Below, in pieces: positions 1 through 8,125 of a stretch of DNA of 40,762 bases. A program made the translations under genes and the position numbers. Within the stretch, counting starts at the first letter, position 1. Every line of letters begins with the position of its first letter. The notes under the pieces are model-generated. The model saw only the letters and a program-made list of their open reading frames with translations, searched no databases and was not told where the DNA came from. Origin of the DNA: Burkholderiales bacterium (GTDB lineage: Bacteria > Pseudomonadota > Gammaproteobacteria > Burkholderiales > SG8-41); assembly GCA_919902235.1 (NCBI GenBank), contig CAKKQX010000017.1, forward strand, positions 1 through 40,762. The letters are read 5' to 3'.

Positions 1-294
1 GGCGTCGTCCTCGCAGCCGAAGAAGAAGCTCTTGCAGTGCTGCGTGGCCATGCCGAGCCAGGGCTGGCCTACCGCGGCGGCGGTGCATAACTGCTGCATC
101 AGCAGCGACTTGCCGAGCCCCCCGTCGCCCGAGAGAATGGCGACCGTGCCGCGCAGGAAAGCGCCATCCACGATCCAGTCGTAGGGCGGCGGCGTCGCGC
201 CCTGCCAGCGCGCGGGCGACCATGGGGCCAGTTGCTCGATCTGCCGCCTGGGCGCTATCTCGCCCGGCCACGGCCCGCGCACCGTATCGCCCAT
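1..294 (-). CDS. RepA/AAA_25-like replicative ATPase, N-terminal part (continues at 40704 across the circular junction)
   Basis: Reverse complement from ATG at 294 gives MGDTVRGPWPGEIAPRRQ...GTVAILSGDGGLGKSLLMQQL...FFFGCEDDA (Walker A GDGGLGKS). TGATG overlap with the upstream gene; frame runs off the window start. Confidence 0.85.
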   Translation of the reverse strand, partial: MGDTVRGPWPGEIAPRRQIEQLAPWSPARWQGATPPPYDWIVDGAFLRGTVAILSGDGGLGKSLLMQQLCTAAAVGQPWLGMATQHCKSFFFGCEDDA

Positions 295-851
295 CAATCC
301 TCCATCGTGTGAACAGCAATGCCGCGTTTGCGGCTCTCGATCGCCAGGAGCGCCAAGCGCTCCGGCGTGTGGTGCATCGAGCGCGACACGAACACATCGC
401 GCATGGTCTCGGGCCATTCGACATAGGCGAAGCGCCGGTAGTCCATGCAGGCCAGCGCCGGAAGCCCCATCGCCTGCGATGTCTTGAGCGCCACCAGCGG
501 CTCGATCGCCAGGACCGCCGCATCCACCGGCTTGCCGAACAGCACGGCCGCGCCCTCGGAACTGCCGCTATCCACGATGTCTACCAGCGCGCCGTCCGGC
601 GCGATGACGTAGCGGCGGCAGCCGAACAGGCCTGTGCCGTCGTCGCAGGTGAACGGCAACACGATGGCGGATAACTCCGCGTGCCACAGCAGCATCGAGG
701 ATGGGCGCAGGGCAAGCGAAGCCAGGAACGCGCGCGGCCGCGCCTCGTCGCGCATGGGACTCGCGGTATGGACGATTCGGCGGTAGGCGGGGAAGTCCAG
801 GCCCGCAGGAAACGGCCCAGGTAGATCGGCGAATGAAATATCGGAGAACAT
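294..851 (-). CDS. Toprim/primase-like protein (possibly divergent)
   Basis: 185 aa ORF; 'RRYVIAPDGALVDI...VLAIEPLVALKTSQAMGLPALAC' resembles the DUF7146/Toprim_3 segment (EGIExAL...TGLPVWA). Directly upstream of the ATPase. Confidence 0.45.
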   Translation of the reverse strand: MFSDISFADLPGPFPAGLDFPAYRRIVHTASPMRDEARPRAFLASLALRPSSMLLWHAELSAIVLPFTCDDGTGLFGCRRYVIAPDGALVDIVDSGSSEGAAVLFGKPVDAAVLAIEPLVALKTSQAMGLPALACMDYRRFAYVEWPETMRDVFVSRSMHHTPERLALLAIESRKRGIAVHTMED

Positions 852-943
852 GGGCCGCAGTTCCCACCGCAGGAGAGGAAGTGGGGACAGCCGCCTGCGT
901 GCGGTTATCGGGAGCTACCCTAGCCCCCACTCTCGTCGGGAGA

Positions 944-1423
944 TTATTTCTTGGGCGCGGCGGCGTCAACAGGCGCGTCCATCTCCACGACGCCCACCCG
1001 CGCGCCCTGCACGGTTTTCTTGCCGCTGTTCTGCGCCGCCCACACCGCGCGCACGTCCCACACCAGGCTGTCGTCGGTCAGCACGCCCATGGTCTGCAAC
1101 AGGTCCAGCACCGGCTTGATTCGGTTGTCCACGTCCGCCTTGCCGACCGAGGGGCGCTCCAGGCGGATGTTCACGCGCACGCGGCCCTTGAGCTTTGGCA
1201 CGCGCTGGCGGCGCAGCTCCCATCCCGCCTCGTTGATCCAGGCGTTGTAGGCTTCGCTGCGCGCGCGGCCGCGCCCGGTGTTGATGAACATGTTGTTGGC
1301 GCTGGGCGGCATCGGCAGCGTGAAAAACGCGGCGCGGCGTCCCTGCTTGTCGAGATAGCCGCCGCCAACGGGATCAAGGCGCTGGCGGCGCGGCCACGAC
1401 ACGGGCGGCACGGCGATGGGCAT
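944..1423 (-). CDS. rusA: RusA-family Holliday junction resolvase
   Basis: MPIAVPPVSW...FTLPMPPSANNMFINTGRGRARSEAYNAWINEA...KADVDNRIKPVLDLLQTMGVLTDDSLVWDVRAVWA: typical PPS.N and D.DN..K.vlD.L motifs. Start at 1423 chosen from the TAATG overlap with the upstream ORF. Confidence 0.85.
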   Translation of the reverse strand: MPIAVPPVSWPRRQRLDPVGGGYLDKQGRRAAFFTLPMPPSANNMFINTGRGRARSEAYNAWINEAGWELRRQRVPKLKGRVRVNIRLERPSVGKADVDNRIKPVLDLLQTMGVLTDDSLVWDVRAVWAAQNSGKKTVQGARVGVVEMDAPVDAAAPKK

Positions 1424-1635
1424 TATTTCCGGTGCGCGAAGTAGGAGAGCAGCGCGTCGGCCTTGACCTTGCCGCCGGTGCCCTTCTCGATCCGCTGCGC
1501 CGTCTTGGTGGTGATGAACGCCACCTTGTCGTCGCGGATGTTGTAGATCGTGCCGACGCTGGCGCCGATGCGCTGCGCCAGGAGATAGGCGCGGTCGTCC
1601 TCGGTGTCGAGATATGCGGCCAGCGGATTTGCCAT
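1423..1635 (-). CDS. small HTH (Cro/CI-like) transcriptional regulator
   Basis: MANPLAAYLDTEDDRAYLLAQRIGASVGTIYNIRDDKVAFITTKTAQRIEKGTGGKVKADALLSYFAHRK; HTH pattern AxRIGxSVGTIYNIRD. Adjacent to the divergent control region. Confidence 0.75.
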   Translation of the reverse strand: MANPLAAYLDTEDDRAYLLAQRIGASVGTIYNIRDDKVAFITTKTAQRIEKGTGGKVKADALLSYFAHRK

Positions 1636-1643
1636 CGCGCGCT

Positions 1644-1671
1644 ACTGTAGCAGAAATTTTCCGGTTGACAA
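1644..1671 (-). promoter_or_regulatory. candidate leftward sigma70-like promoter
   Basis: Minus strand TTGTCA (1671-1666) - 16 bp - TACAGT (1649-1644); predicted start site within a few nt of the ATG at 1635. Confidence 0.5.
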
Positions 1672-1693
1672 CATAAATTCCATTCTGTACGGT
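1665..1693 (+). promoter_or_regulatory. candidate rightward early promoter
   Basis: TTGACA (1665-1670) - 17 bp - TACGGT (1688-1693), preceded by TTTCCGG; predicted start site a few nt before the ATG at 1703. Confidence 0.55.
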
Positions 1694-1702
1694 TGACCGG
1701 AA

Positions 1703-1894
1703 ATGAGCCTGTTGCAAAAACTCCGCCAGCCGATCCTGACAGCCAAGTGGCTGCTGCTGCGTTGGTGGATGTACCGCAACGGCTTCCGGGTGCCGCGCGA
1801 CGTGTGGGGCATCGACGGCAAGCCCGAGGGCATGCGCGGCCTGGCGCTGCACATCGAGGGAGCGGGCGGCGCGAGCCCGAGGGAGTGGCGATGA
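1703..1894 (+). CDS. hypothetical early protein
   Basis: 63 aa ORF (MSLLQKLRQPILTAKWLLLRWWMY...) immediately downstream of the candidate promoter; ATGA overlap with next ORF. Confidence 0.6.
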   Translation: MSLLQKLRQPILTAKWLLLRWWMYRNGFRVPRDVWGIDGKPEGMRGLALHIEGAGGASPREWR

Positions 1895-2100
1895 TCGACC
1901 TGTTGGGCGCCGCATTCTCCGCGTATCTGCTGCTCGGGCAGCCGAACGACGGCGTTCCTTCTTCGCGCGCCAAGTTCGACACGTCGGCCGAGTGCGCCGC
2001 CGCCCTGGCGCGAGACGCGAAGAAATTCAGCCTCGACCCGGCGCGCTTCGAGTGCGTTCAGAACGGCGAGACGTGGATCATCAAGGGGAAGCTGAAATGA
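1891..2100 (+). CDS. small protein, hydrophobic N-terminus, two Cys
   Basis: MIDLLGAAFSAYLLLGQPNDGVPSSRAKFDTSAECAAALARDAKKFSLDPARFECVQNGETWIIKGKLK; ATGA overlaps both sides. Confidence 0.6.
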   Translation: MIDLLGAAFSAYLLLGQPNDGVPSSRAKFDTSAECAAALARDAKKFSLDPARFECVQNGETWIIKGKLK

Positions 2101-2894
2101 CCGTCCTGTTCGACCTGACGCCCGAGGAAAAGCTGGAGCGCCGGAAATACATCGGCGGCTCCGAGGCTGGCAAGATCATGTCCGGCGAGTGGTACGACCT
2201 TTGGCGCGAGAAAAAAGGTTTGCAAGAGCCGGACGATCTATCGAACGTGCTGCCCGTGCAGCTCGGCAAGTGGACCGAGGAGTTCAACGCCGCGTGGTAC
2301 GAGAAGCAGTTCAAGGAGCCGGTGACGCAGCGCGGCAAGGTCATGGTCAGCCGCTCGCACACCTACATGCGCGCCAGCCTGGACGGCATTGTGGGCGACG
2401 CGATCTGGGAGGCCAAGCACGTCTCGGGCTTCGAGGACATGGACACCATCGTGCAGCGCTACATGCCGCAGCTTCATCACAACATGCTGTGCTCTGGCGC
2501 GCGCCGTGCCGTGCTCTCCGTGCTGGTCGGCACCCGCGCCTTCGAGCGCGTCCTGGTGGACTTCGACAGTTTCTACGGCGAGACGCTGTTGCAGATGGAG
2601 GAAGATTTCTGGCGCTTCATGGAGGGCGACGACGCGCCGCCGAACGGCAAGCCCGCGGAGCCGCCGGCGCCGCCCAAGGAGTTCCGCGACGTGGACATGC
2701 AGGGCAACAACGCCTGGGCGCACAACGCCGGGCTGTGGCTGGCGAACAAGGACGGCGTGGCGATCTTCAAGAGCGCCGAAAAGGAACTGAAGGCCCTGGT
2801 CGAGGCCGATGTCGGCAAAGCGACCGGCCACGGCATCGTGGCGAAGCGCGACAAACGTGGGTTGAGTATCAAGGAGGACAAGAATGGCCGTTGA
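2097..2894 (+). CDS. YqaJ-like viral recombinase/exonuclease
   Basis: MTVLFDLTPEEKLERRKYIGGSEAGKIM...YMRASLDGIVGDAIWEAKH...YMPQLHHNMLCSGA: IGGSE, LDG and WExK motifs of the YqaJ/lambda exonuclease fold. Confidence 0.85.
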   Translation: MTVLFDLTPEEKLERRKYIGGSEAGKIMSGEWYDLWREKKGLQEPDDLSNVLPVQLGKWTEEFNAAWYEKQFKEPVTQRGKVMVSRSHTYMRASLDGIVGDAIWEAKHVSGFEDMDTIVQRYMPQLHHNMLCSGARRAVLSVLVGTRAFERVLVDFDSFYGETLLQMEEDFWRFMEGDDAPPNGKPAEPPAPPKEFRDVDMQGNNAWAHNAGLWLANKDGVAIFKSAEKELKALVEADVGKATGHGIVAKRDKRGLSIKEDKNGR

Positions 2895-3774
2895 TCCCGA
2901 GACCGGCGAGGTCCGCGACGAAATGCCGCAGCCCGCGCCCGCGCCGCGCACGACGCCGCCGCAGGTGGCGGCCGCCGTCGTGGCGGTGATGAAAAAGGTC
3001 AAGCAACTCGGCTACGACGACACGAATCAGCATCAGCGCTACGGGTTCGTGTCGATCGACAAGTTCCTGGCCTTCATGGGGCCGCTGCTGGCGGAGGCCG
3101 GGCTGACGCTCGATGTCGAGGAGGTCGGCTACGACATCAGGCGCCAGGGCGGAACGGACCGGGACACCGGGAACGCCAAGGAAAGCGCGTGGCTGTACGC
3201 GCAGTACCGGCTCTGGCTGGTGCATGAAAGCGGGGCGATGAGCGCGCCCTACAGCCGCTCGATCCTGGTGCCGGTCAGCGGGCCGCAGGCGTTCGGCTCG
3301 GCCGAAAGCTATGTGGTCAAGCGGTTCCTGCGCACCAAGTTCTTCGTGCCCACGGGCGACAAGGACGACGCCGATCTGACGGCCGCCGGCGAGGTGCAGC
3401 CCAGGGGCGCGCAGACGCGCCAGGCCGCCCGGTCGGGGGCTGCCTACCAGCCCGGCGCTCAAGACGTGCCCATGGCCCAAAAACCGGCCCCCTCGCCCGC
3501 TCCGGCAGCCCCGGCCGGGAAAGCCCTCGGGCCGGACGATCCGGCATACGACAAGGCCCTGCGCGATTTCGAGACCATCAAGGCGCGGGCCGGCGCGGCG
3601 GCGGACCATGCCGCGCTGGAAACGGTGCTGCTGGAGAACCAGAAGCGGCTGGAGGAGATCGGCGAGCTGGGGCTGCAACCCAGGCAGGCGGTCGAGACGC
3701 TGCTGGGGCGTATCCAGGACAAGATGAACAAGCTGAAGGGCGGCTTCGACGCGACCACGGGAGCGCGCATCTAA
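2884..3774 (+). CDS. ERF-family single-strand annealing protein
   Basis: AVMKKVKQLGYDDTNQHQRYGFVSIDKFLAFMGPLLAEAGLTLDVEE...GSAESYVVKRFLRTKFFVPTGDKDDAD: ERF signature, adjacent to the YqaJ exonuclease. Confidence 0.85.
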   Translation: MAVDPETGEVRDEMPQPAPAPRTTPPQVAAAVVAVMKKVKQLGYDDTNQHQRYGFVSIDKFLAFMGPLLAEAGLTLDVEEVGYDIRRQGGTDRDTGNAKESAWLYAQYRLWLVHESGAMSAPYSRSILVPVSGPQAFGSAESYVVKRFLRTKFFVPTGDKDDADLTAAGEVQPRGAQTRQAARSGAAYQPGAQDVPMAQKPAPSPAPAAPAGKALGPDDPAYDKALRDFETIKARAGAAADHAALETVLLENQKRLEEIGELGLQPRQAVETLLGRIQDKMNKLKGGFDATTGARI

Positions 3775-3775
3775 C

Positions 3776-4198
3776 GTGACCGACACCTCGGCCCCCGATG
3801 CGCTGGACCAGTTCCTCGGCGAGTTTCGCGAGGAGTTGAAAAAGCGCGCCGGCCTGCGGGCGCTGGTCAAGGAGGCCGACGAACGGCGCGAGGCGGTGCT
3901 GGCGCAGCAGGCGCTGGCGGCGCGCAAGAGGCCGGACTTTGGCATTCATCCCGGCGGAATAGTGCCCGAGGGCGACCCGCGCATGGTGCTGGCCAATGCC
4001 TGGAAGCCGCCGTCCCTGGACGAGGCGAAGCTGGCGGCGAAGGCCAGCGCGGAATACGCCCAGGCGACGGCGCGGTGGCTGGAGCAGTACAAGGCGCTGG
4101 AGCATGTCGAGGCGACGATCAAGCACATGGAGACTCGCTGGGAGACTTGGCGCACCCGCGCCGCCAGTGCGCGGCAACTGCGAAGGATGGAGGGATAG
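3776..4198 (+). CDS. hypothetical protein
   Basis: 140 aa ORF with GTG start, tightly packed between neighbours. Confidence 0.6.
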   Translation: MTDTSAPDALDQFLGEFREELKKRAGLRALVKEADERREAVLAQQALAARKRPDFGIHPGGIVPEGDPRMVLANAWKPPSLDEAKLAAKASAEYAQATARWLEQYKALEHVEATIKHMETRWETWRTRAASARQLRRMEG

Positions 4199-4408
4199 AT
4201 GCGTGTCGCGTTGCGCGAGGACCAGATCGACCTGATCCGCGATTGTCTCGTCCATCTGTCCGGTCGCATGGAGGAACGCCTGCGTCCGGCATCCAACAGC
4301 ACGGTGACGGACAATCTCTCGCACAAAATCTGCCGCAAGCGGATCGCCGAAATTCTCGCAACCCTACCGATGGAGAAGCCCAATGCCCTGGAAACCGAAC
4401 GAAGCTAA
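4199..4408 (+). CDS. hypothetical protein
   Basis: 69 aa ORF in operon order (MRVALREDQIDLIRDCLVHLSGRMEERL...). Confidence 0.55.
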   Translation: MRVALREDQIDLIRDCLVHLSGRMEERLRPASNSTVTDNLSHKICRKRIAEILATLPMEKPNALETERS

Positions 4409-4571
4409 ACGCTTCACCAAAAAGGCCGACACGCCGAAGCGCAAGCGGCAGTTTGCGAAAGTCGCAAACTCGATGCTCAAGCGCGGCCAGAGCGAGGGCA
4501 GCGCCGTGCGCGCGGGCAACGCCGCGGTGAAGAAGGCGCGGGCCAAGCGGCTCGCCAAGGCAAAGCTGTGA
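4383..4571 (+). CDS. small basic phage protein
   Basis: MPWKPNEAKRFTKKADTPKRKRQFAKVANSMLKRGQSEGSAVRAGNAAVKKARAKRLAKAKL; resembles a small basic protein common in phages. Confidence 0.65.
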   Translation: MPWKPNEAKRFTKKADTPKRKRQFAKVANSMLKRGQSEGSAVRAGNAAVKKARAKRLAKAKL

Positions 4572-4762
4572 GGCTCCGCGCATTTGAGATCGGCGCCGTG
4601 GTGGTAGGCCATTTCCTCGGCGCAGCCGTGATCTCTATGGCTCTTTCGAGCGCCATAGATGCGGTGTTCATGGGCTGGCGCGCGCACGCATTCGCTTGGG
4701 TTTCGATAGCCTTGGCGATACTTAGTTGGGGCGCTGCTTTTTGGTTTGAGGTGCTGTCGTGA
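4568..4762 (+). CDS. small membrane protein
   Basis: 64 aa with two hydrophobic stretches; ATGA/GTGA-type overlaps with neighbours. Confidence 0.55.
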   Translation: MRLRAFEIGAVVVGHFLGAAVISMALSSAIDAVFMGWRAHAFAWVSIALAILSWGAAFWFEVLS

Positions 4763-5034
4763 CCGCGCCCGCAGCTCCGCCTGCGCCGGCCCAGATGCTG
4801 GAGCCGGTGAGGCCGTACAGCATCATGATCTGGACGAAGCGCGGCGCGTGCTACACGTTCACGGGCCTGGTGATCCCGTGGCCCGCGCTCATCAAGCTTA
4901 TCCGCGCCGATGGCTACGCGATCTCGGACGGGGCCTACATCCCGCACGACTGCATCAGCGAGATCGTGCGGCCCGACATGACGATGCAGGCCCCGGCGTT
5001 GACGGGCGCTCTGGAAGGGATGGCGCGGGCATGA
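4759..5034 (+). CDS. hypothetical protein
   Basis: 91 aa ORF, GTGA/ATGA overlaps with neighbours. Confidence 0.55.
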   Translation: MTAPAAPPAPAQMLEPVRPYSIMIWTKRGACYTFTGLVIPWPALIKLIRADGYAISDGAYIPHDCISEIVRPDMTMQAPALTGALEGMARA

Positions 5035-5429
5035 CCAACCTCGTATCCGTGTTGCTCATCATCGGCGCGGCGGGAGCGGGCGTTGCTGCTGGCGTGTGGG
5101 TAAAGCAACACCGTCTAATATCGCGCTTCCGGGGGTTGGCTCGCTACCCAGCGGTCTCCCCTGCGGGCAAATCCAGCATCGATTCGTTGCTGTATTCTGA
5201 CGGGCGGCTCGCCATTCGATTTATCACCGGCGAGACATGGATTTACAGCGGCATCCCCCACGCGGTTTACAAGGCATTGCTACGCTCCCCCCATCCCGCG
5301 ACATTCTACAACGGTAATATTCTTGATAAATACCCGAGGATATACGGCCTTGTGAGTATAACTGAAGAATGGCGCTTTAAAGATGTTGTTATTTCTTGCA
5401 TCCCCGCCCCCACGGGATACCGGAAGTGA
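5031..5429 (+). CDS. membrane-anchored KTSC-domain-like protein
   Basis: MTNLVSVLLIIGAAGAGVAAGVWV (TM) then SSIDSLLYSDGRLAIRFITGETWIYSGIPHAVYKALLRSPHPATFYNGNILDKYP (KTSC-like). Start from ATGA overlap at 5031. Confidence 0.65.
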   Translation: MTNLVSVLLIIGAAGAGVAAGVWVKQHRLISRFRGLARYPAVSPAGKSSIDSLLYSDGRLAIRFITGETWIYSGIPHAVYKALLRSPHPATFYNGNILDKYPRIYGLVSITEEWRFKDVVISCIPAPTGYRK

Positions 5430-5908
5430 ACTTTCGCATCATCACCTACATCGACACGCTGGGCATGATGGCGGGGCTCTGGCGCCGCCGCGCCGACATG
5501 CCGGGCACTCCCGGCGTGCTGCCGCTGCGGGAATGGCGCGACGGAGCCGGACACGATCTGCCGGTGCTGGCGGCGGGCAAGGATGCGTGGCACGGCGCGC
5601 GCAACGTCATCAACCGGGTGCAGCGCGCGCTCGCCGCCGACATCGTGGCCGCCGCCAGGATCGAGGCGCTTCAGCCAGCGACCGTGCAGCCCTGGGGCAA
5701 GGACGTGGAAGCCGCCGAGTTCGACACGTTTCTGCTACCGCTGGCGACGAATCCGGGATGCTTCAACTACTGCGGCAGCGCGACCATGCACTTGCCGGTC
5801 GGGCACTTGGTCTGGCTCAACGCCGCCATGCCGCACAGCGCCTCGAATTTCGGGCTGCACCCGCGCTATCATCTGGTGATCGAGGTCAAGAAGCCGGAGG
5901 TCGCATGA
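5426..5908 (+). CDS. Asp/Asn beta-hydroxylase-like cupin protein (putative)
   Basis: GTG start overlapping upstream TGA. 'FDTFLLPLATNPGCFNYCGSATMHLPVGHLVWLNAAMPHSASNFGLHPRYHLVIEV' resembles the AspH core (Ge.w.ln....HsasN.g..R.hl). Confidence 0.45.
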   Translation: MNFRIITYIDTLGMMAGLWRRRADMPGTPGVLPLREWRDGAGHDLPVLAAGKDAWHGARNVINRVQRALAADIVAAARIEALQPATVQPWGKDVEAAEFDTFLLPLATNPGCFNYCGSATMHLPVGHLVWLNAAMPHSASNFGLHPRYHLVIEVKKPEVA

Positions 5909-6117
5909 AATCCTGGGCCGTGGTGCTGATGCTGTCGCTGCCGGCGGGCGTGGACGCGCCGATCGCGCTGGAGCCCACGCAGATCATCATCGTCTGGGGC
6001 ATCGCTACCGAGACGGACTGCCGCCGCTGGGCGCTGCCGGATTTCCGCGAGCGCGCCGTGAAGCTCGGCCTCAAGGTCGAGAAGGAAGATTGCGAGTACC
6101 GAGAGCAGCCGCGGTGA
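5905..6117 (+). CDS. small putatively exported protein
   Basis: MKSWAVVLMLSLPAGVDAPIALE... signal-peptide-like N-terminus; SD GGAGG upstream. Confidence 0.55.
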   Translation: MKSWAVVLMLSLPAGVDAPIALEPTQIIIVWGIATETDCRRWALPDFRERAVKLGLKVEKEDCEYREQPR

Positions 6118-6120
6118 CGC

Positions 6121-6390
6121 TTGGCCGACAGGAAGGATTTCATCCAGGCCGCGAACACCGGGCAGTTGTTCCCCAACCTGCGGCGCACCAGCGAGCGGTC
6201 GCCGCACTACACGGGCACGATGAACATCGAGGGCGTGCTGTACGACCTCTACGCGCGGGTGAGAAAAATGCGCAACGGCAACGACTTTTTTTTCATCCAG
6301 GCGCGCAAGCGGTCGGATCGGACGTGGCTCAACAGGCTGGACAACCAGGAGCCGGCGGCCAAGACTTTTGGAGACGTGAAATGGGAGTGA
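6121..6390 (+). CDS. hypothetical early protein
   Basis: 89 aa ORF with TTG start, operon context. Confidence 0.5.
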   Translation: MADRKDFIQAANTGQLFPNLRRTSERSPHYTGTMNIEGVLYDLYARVRKMRNGNDFFFIQARKRSDRTWLNRLDNQEPAAKTFGDVKWE

Positions 6391-6809
6391 CGAACGACGA
6401 TCTGCGGGAGAAGGTGGTGCAGGCCATAACGGCCCCAGGCACACGCTTTACCAGAGCCGACGCCGCGATCCGCGCGGTGCTGACGTACTACGCGGAGAAG
6501 GGGTTTTCGGACGCTGTTTATAAAGCGGCAGTAACCGCGCCATACATTGGCGGACAGCCAATAGATCGAATGGCGCGAGCCATGATGCGCGCCGCCCTGG
6601 CGCGCCGCCAGCCCCGCATGAAGCAGAAGCATGATCCGCGAACAGATGCTGTTGCGCGTGCGCTCTACAATTTCAGTGAGTCGCCGTTCTATGACACAAA
6701 ACCAGATACGCCGTGGCGCAAGGCCAAATCCATTAAGAAGTACTTATACACGACACAGGCAATCGTCGCGCTGAAAGCAGCCGAACTGCCGAAGCGGAGG
6801 CGGAAATGA
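6381..6809 (+). CDS. hypothetical protein
   Basis: MGVTNDDLREKVVQAITAPGTRFTRADAAIRAVLTYYAEKGF... 142 aa, ATGA overlap with next ORF. Confidence 0.55.
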   Translation: MGVTNDDLREKVVQAITAPGTRFTRADAAIRAVLTYYAEKGFSDAVYKAAVTAPYIGGQPIDRMARAMMRAALARRQPRMKQKHDPRTDAVARALYNFSESPFYDTKPDTPWRKAKSIKKYLYTTQAIVALKAAELPKRRRK

Positions 6810-7099
6810 CCCTACACAACGCAATCACAGTTGCTGCCAAGGGCGTGACTGATATGGCCGAGCGCGATCCGATGGACGATGTGGTGCACAACAACAAGCT
6901 ATGGGGCGACAAAGTAACTATTCTCGAAGAACGTTACGACGACCTTAAGGCGCTGGTGCGGGAGTTGCGGGCGGCGCTGGAATTGGTACTGCCAATGGTG
7001 AGGGGGTACGTGTCAATTTATCCGGTTGGAAGCAACGCAGAATATCTCCGCGCCGCCAATGAAGCTCTCGCCAAATTCGCCGAGGGAGAAAGCAAATGA
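6806..7099 (+). CDS. hypothetical protein
   Basis: 97 aa ORF with ATGA overlaps both sides. Confidence 0.55.
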   Translation: MTLHNAITVAAKGVTDMAERDPMDDVVHNNKLWGDKVTILEERYDDLKALVRELRAALELVLPMVRGYVSIYPVGSNAEYLRAANEALAKFAEGESK

Positions 7100-7422
7100 C
7101 CGTCCCGACAGACAAGCAGCGCGAGCGGGCGCAAGAGATTGCGATGGAAATCCGCTCAGCTTGGTTCTTGAACGGCGGCGGCGATCCACGCGATGTAATC
7201 GCCCAAGCCCTCGCCGTCCAAGCCGCGCAGACGGAGCGCGAGACGGTGGAGAAGTGTGTATTGAAAATTAAAGTGCGAGCCGAACAATGGAAGCGATCTG
7301 GCAAACCGCCTGATGGACACACAGACGAAACTGTAATGCGGCGTAGGGCAATGACTGACGCAGCAAATGAGTTGTACGCCGATATTCTCGCCCTCGTGCC
7401 AGCGCCGGCGGGTTTGGTCTAA
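7096..7422 (+). CDS. hypothetical protein
   Basis: 108 aa ORF; ATGA overlap with upstream gene. Confidence 0.55.
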   Translation: MTVPTDKQRERAQEIAMEIRSAWFLNGGGDPRDVIAQALAVQAAQTERETVEKCVLKIKVRAEQWKRSGKPPDGHTDETVMRRRAMTDAANELYADILALVPAPAGLV

Positions 7423-7494
7423 CGCGCTTTCGGATAACCGAATCTGGCCGCGCCCTCCTGGGCCGCGTGCGGGCAGAGAAGAAGGGATAAGGAG

Positions 7495-7698
7495 ATGACG
7501 GACGTATGGGCGTATATCACACACAAGGATGGTCGCATTGGCGGCGTCGTTACGCCTGCGGTCGGCAAGCGCGAACTGCGAAGGTTTCTAGGTGACTTCG
7601 CCATCGACGGTTACGAAATCAAGACCGCCCAAAACCGCGAAGAATATCTTGCGTTCATTAAAGGCAAACCGTTCGGCCCCGACAAGAAGGAAGGCTGA
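7495..7698 (+). CDS. hypothetical protein
   Basis: 67 aa, SD-like AAGGAG upstream (gggataaggagATG). Confidence 0.6.
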   Translation: MTDVWAYITHKDGRIGGVVTPAVGKRELRRFLGDFAIDGYEIKTAQNREEYLAFIKGKPFGPDKKEG

Positions 7699-7806
7699 CA
7701 TGACGGGAATTATCACCTTGATGTAGCATGAACTGGCCCTAGTGTTCTACACGACAGGCCGGCGATGTTAACGGGGTGATGGTTCCCTCTTCAAAGGAGA
7801 GGGAAA

Positions 7807-7992
7807 ATGGAGAAGGCTACCAAACGAGAGATCATAACTAAGATTTCGGCTCTATTGAAAGAATGGTTTCCCGGAGGCTACCCAGGTGACCGCAAGCTAG
7901 ATGACGTTGAAACCGCCGTCTTAGCTGAGAAAGTCTTCGACGAGATCGCTGGTCATGTATCTGTACCGAAAACTCCCAAACGTCCTTCTTGA
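7807..7992 (+). CDS. hypothetical protein
   Basis: 61 aa, SD AAAGGAGAGGG upstream; last rightward gene before the convergent late block. Confidence 0.55.
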   Translation: MEKATKREIITKISALLKEWFPGGYPGDRKLDDVETAVLAEKVFDEIAGHVSVPKTPKRPS

Positions 7993-8125
7993 GCTTCAAT
8001 ATGCGACGCTCAGTTGCCGACTGATCCGTACACCCCCGGCTTTGATCGCCAGATGAAGACGTCACTTGAACGCGCTGAAGAAAGCGACCGCGCTGTGAGA
8101 ATTGCACTTACAAAATACGAGGCTC

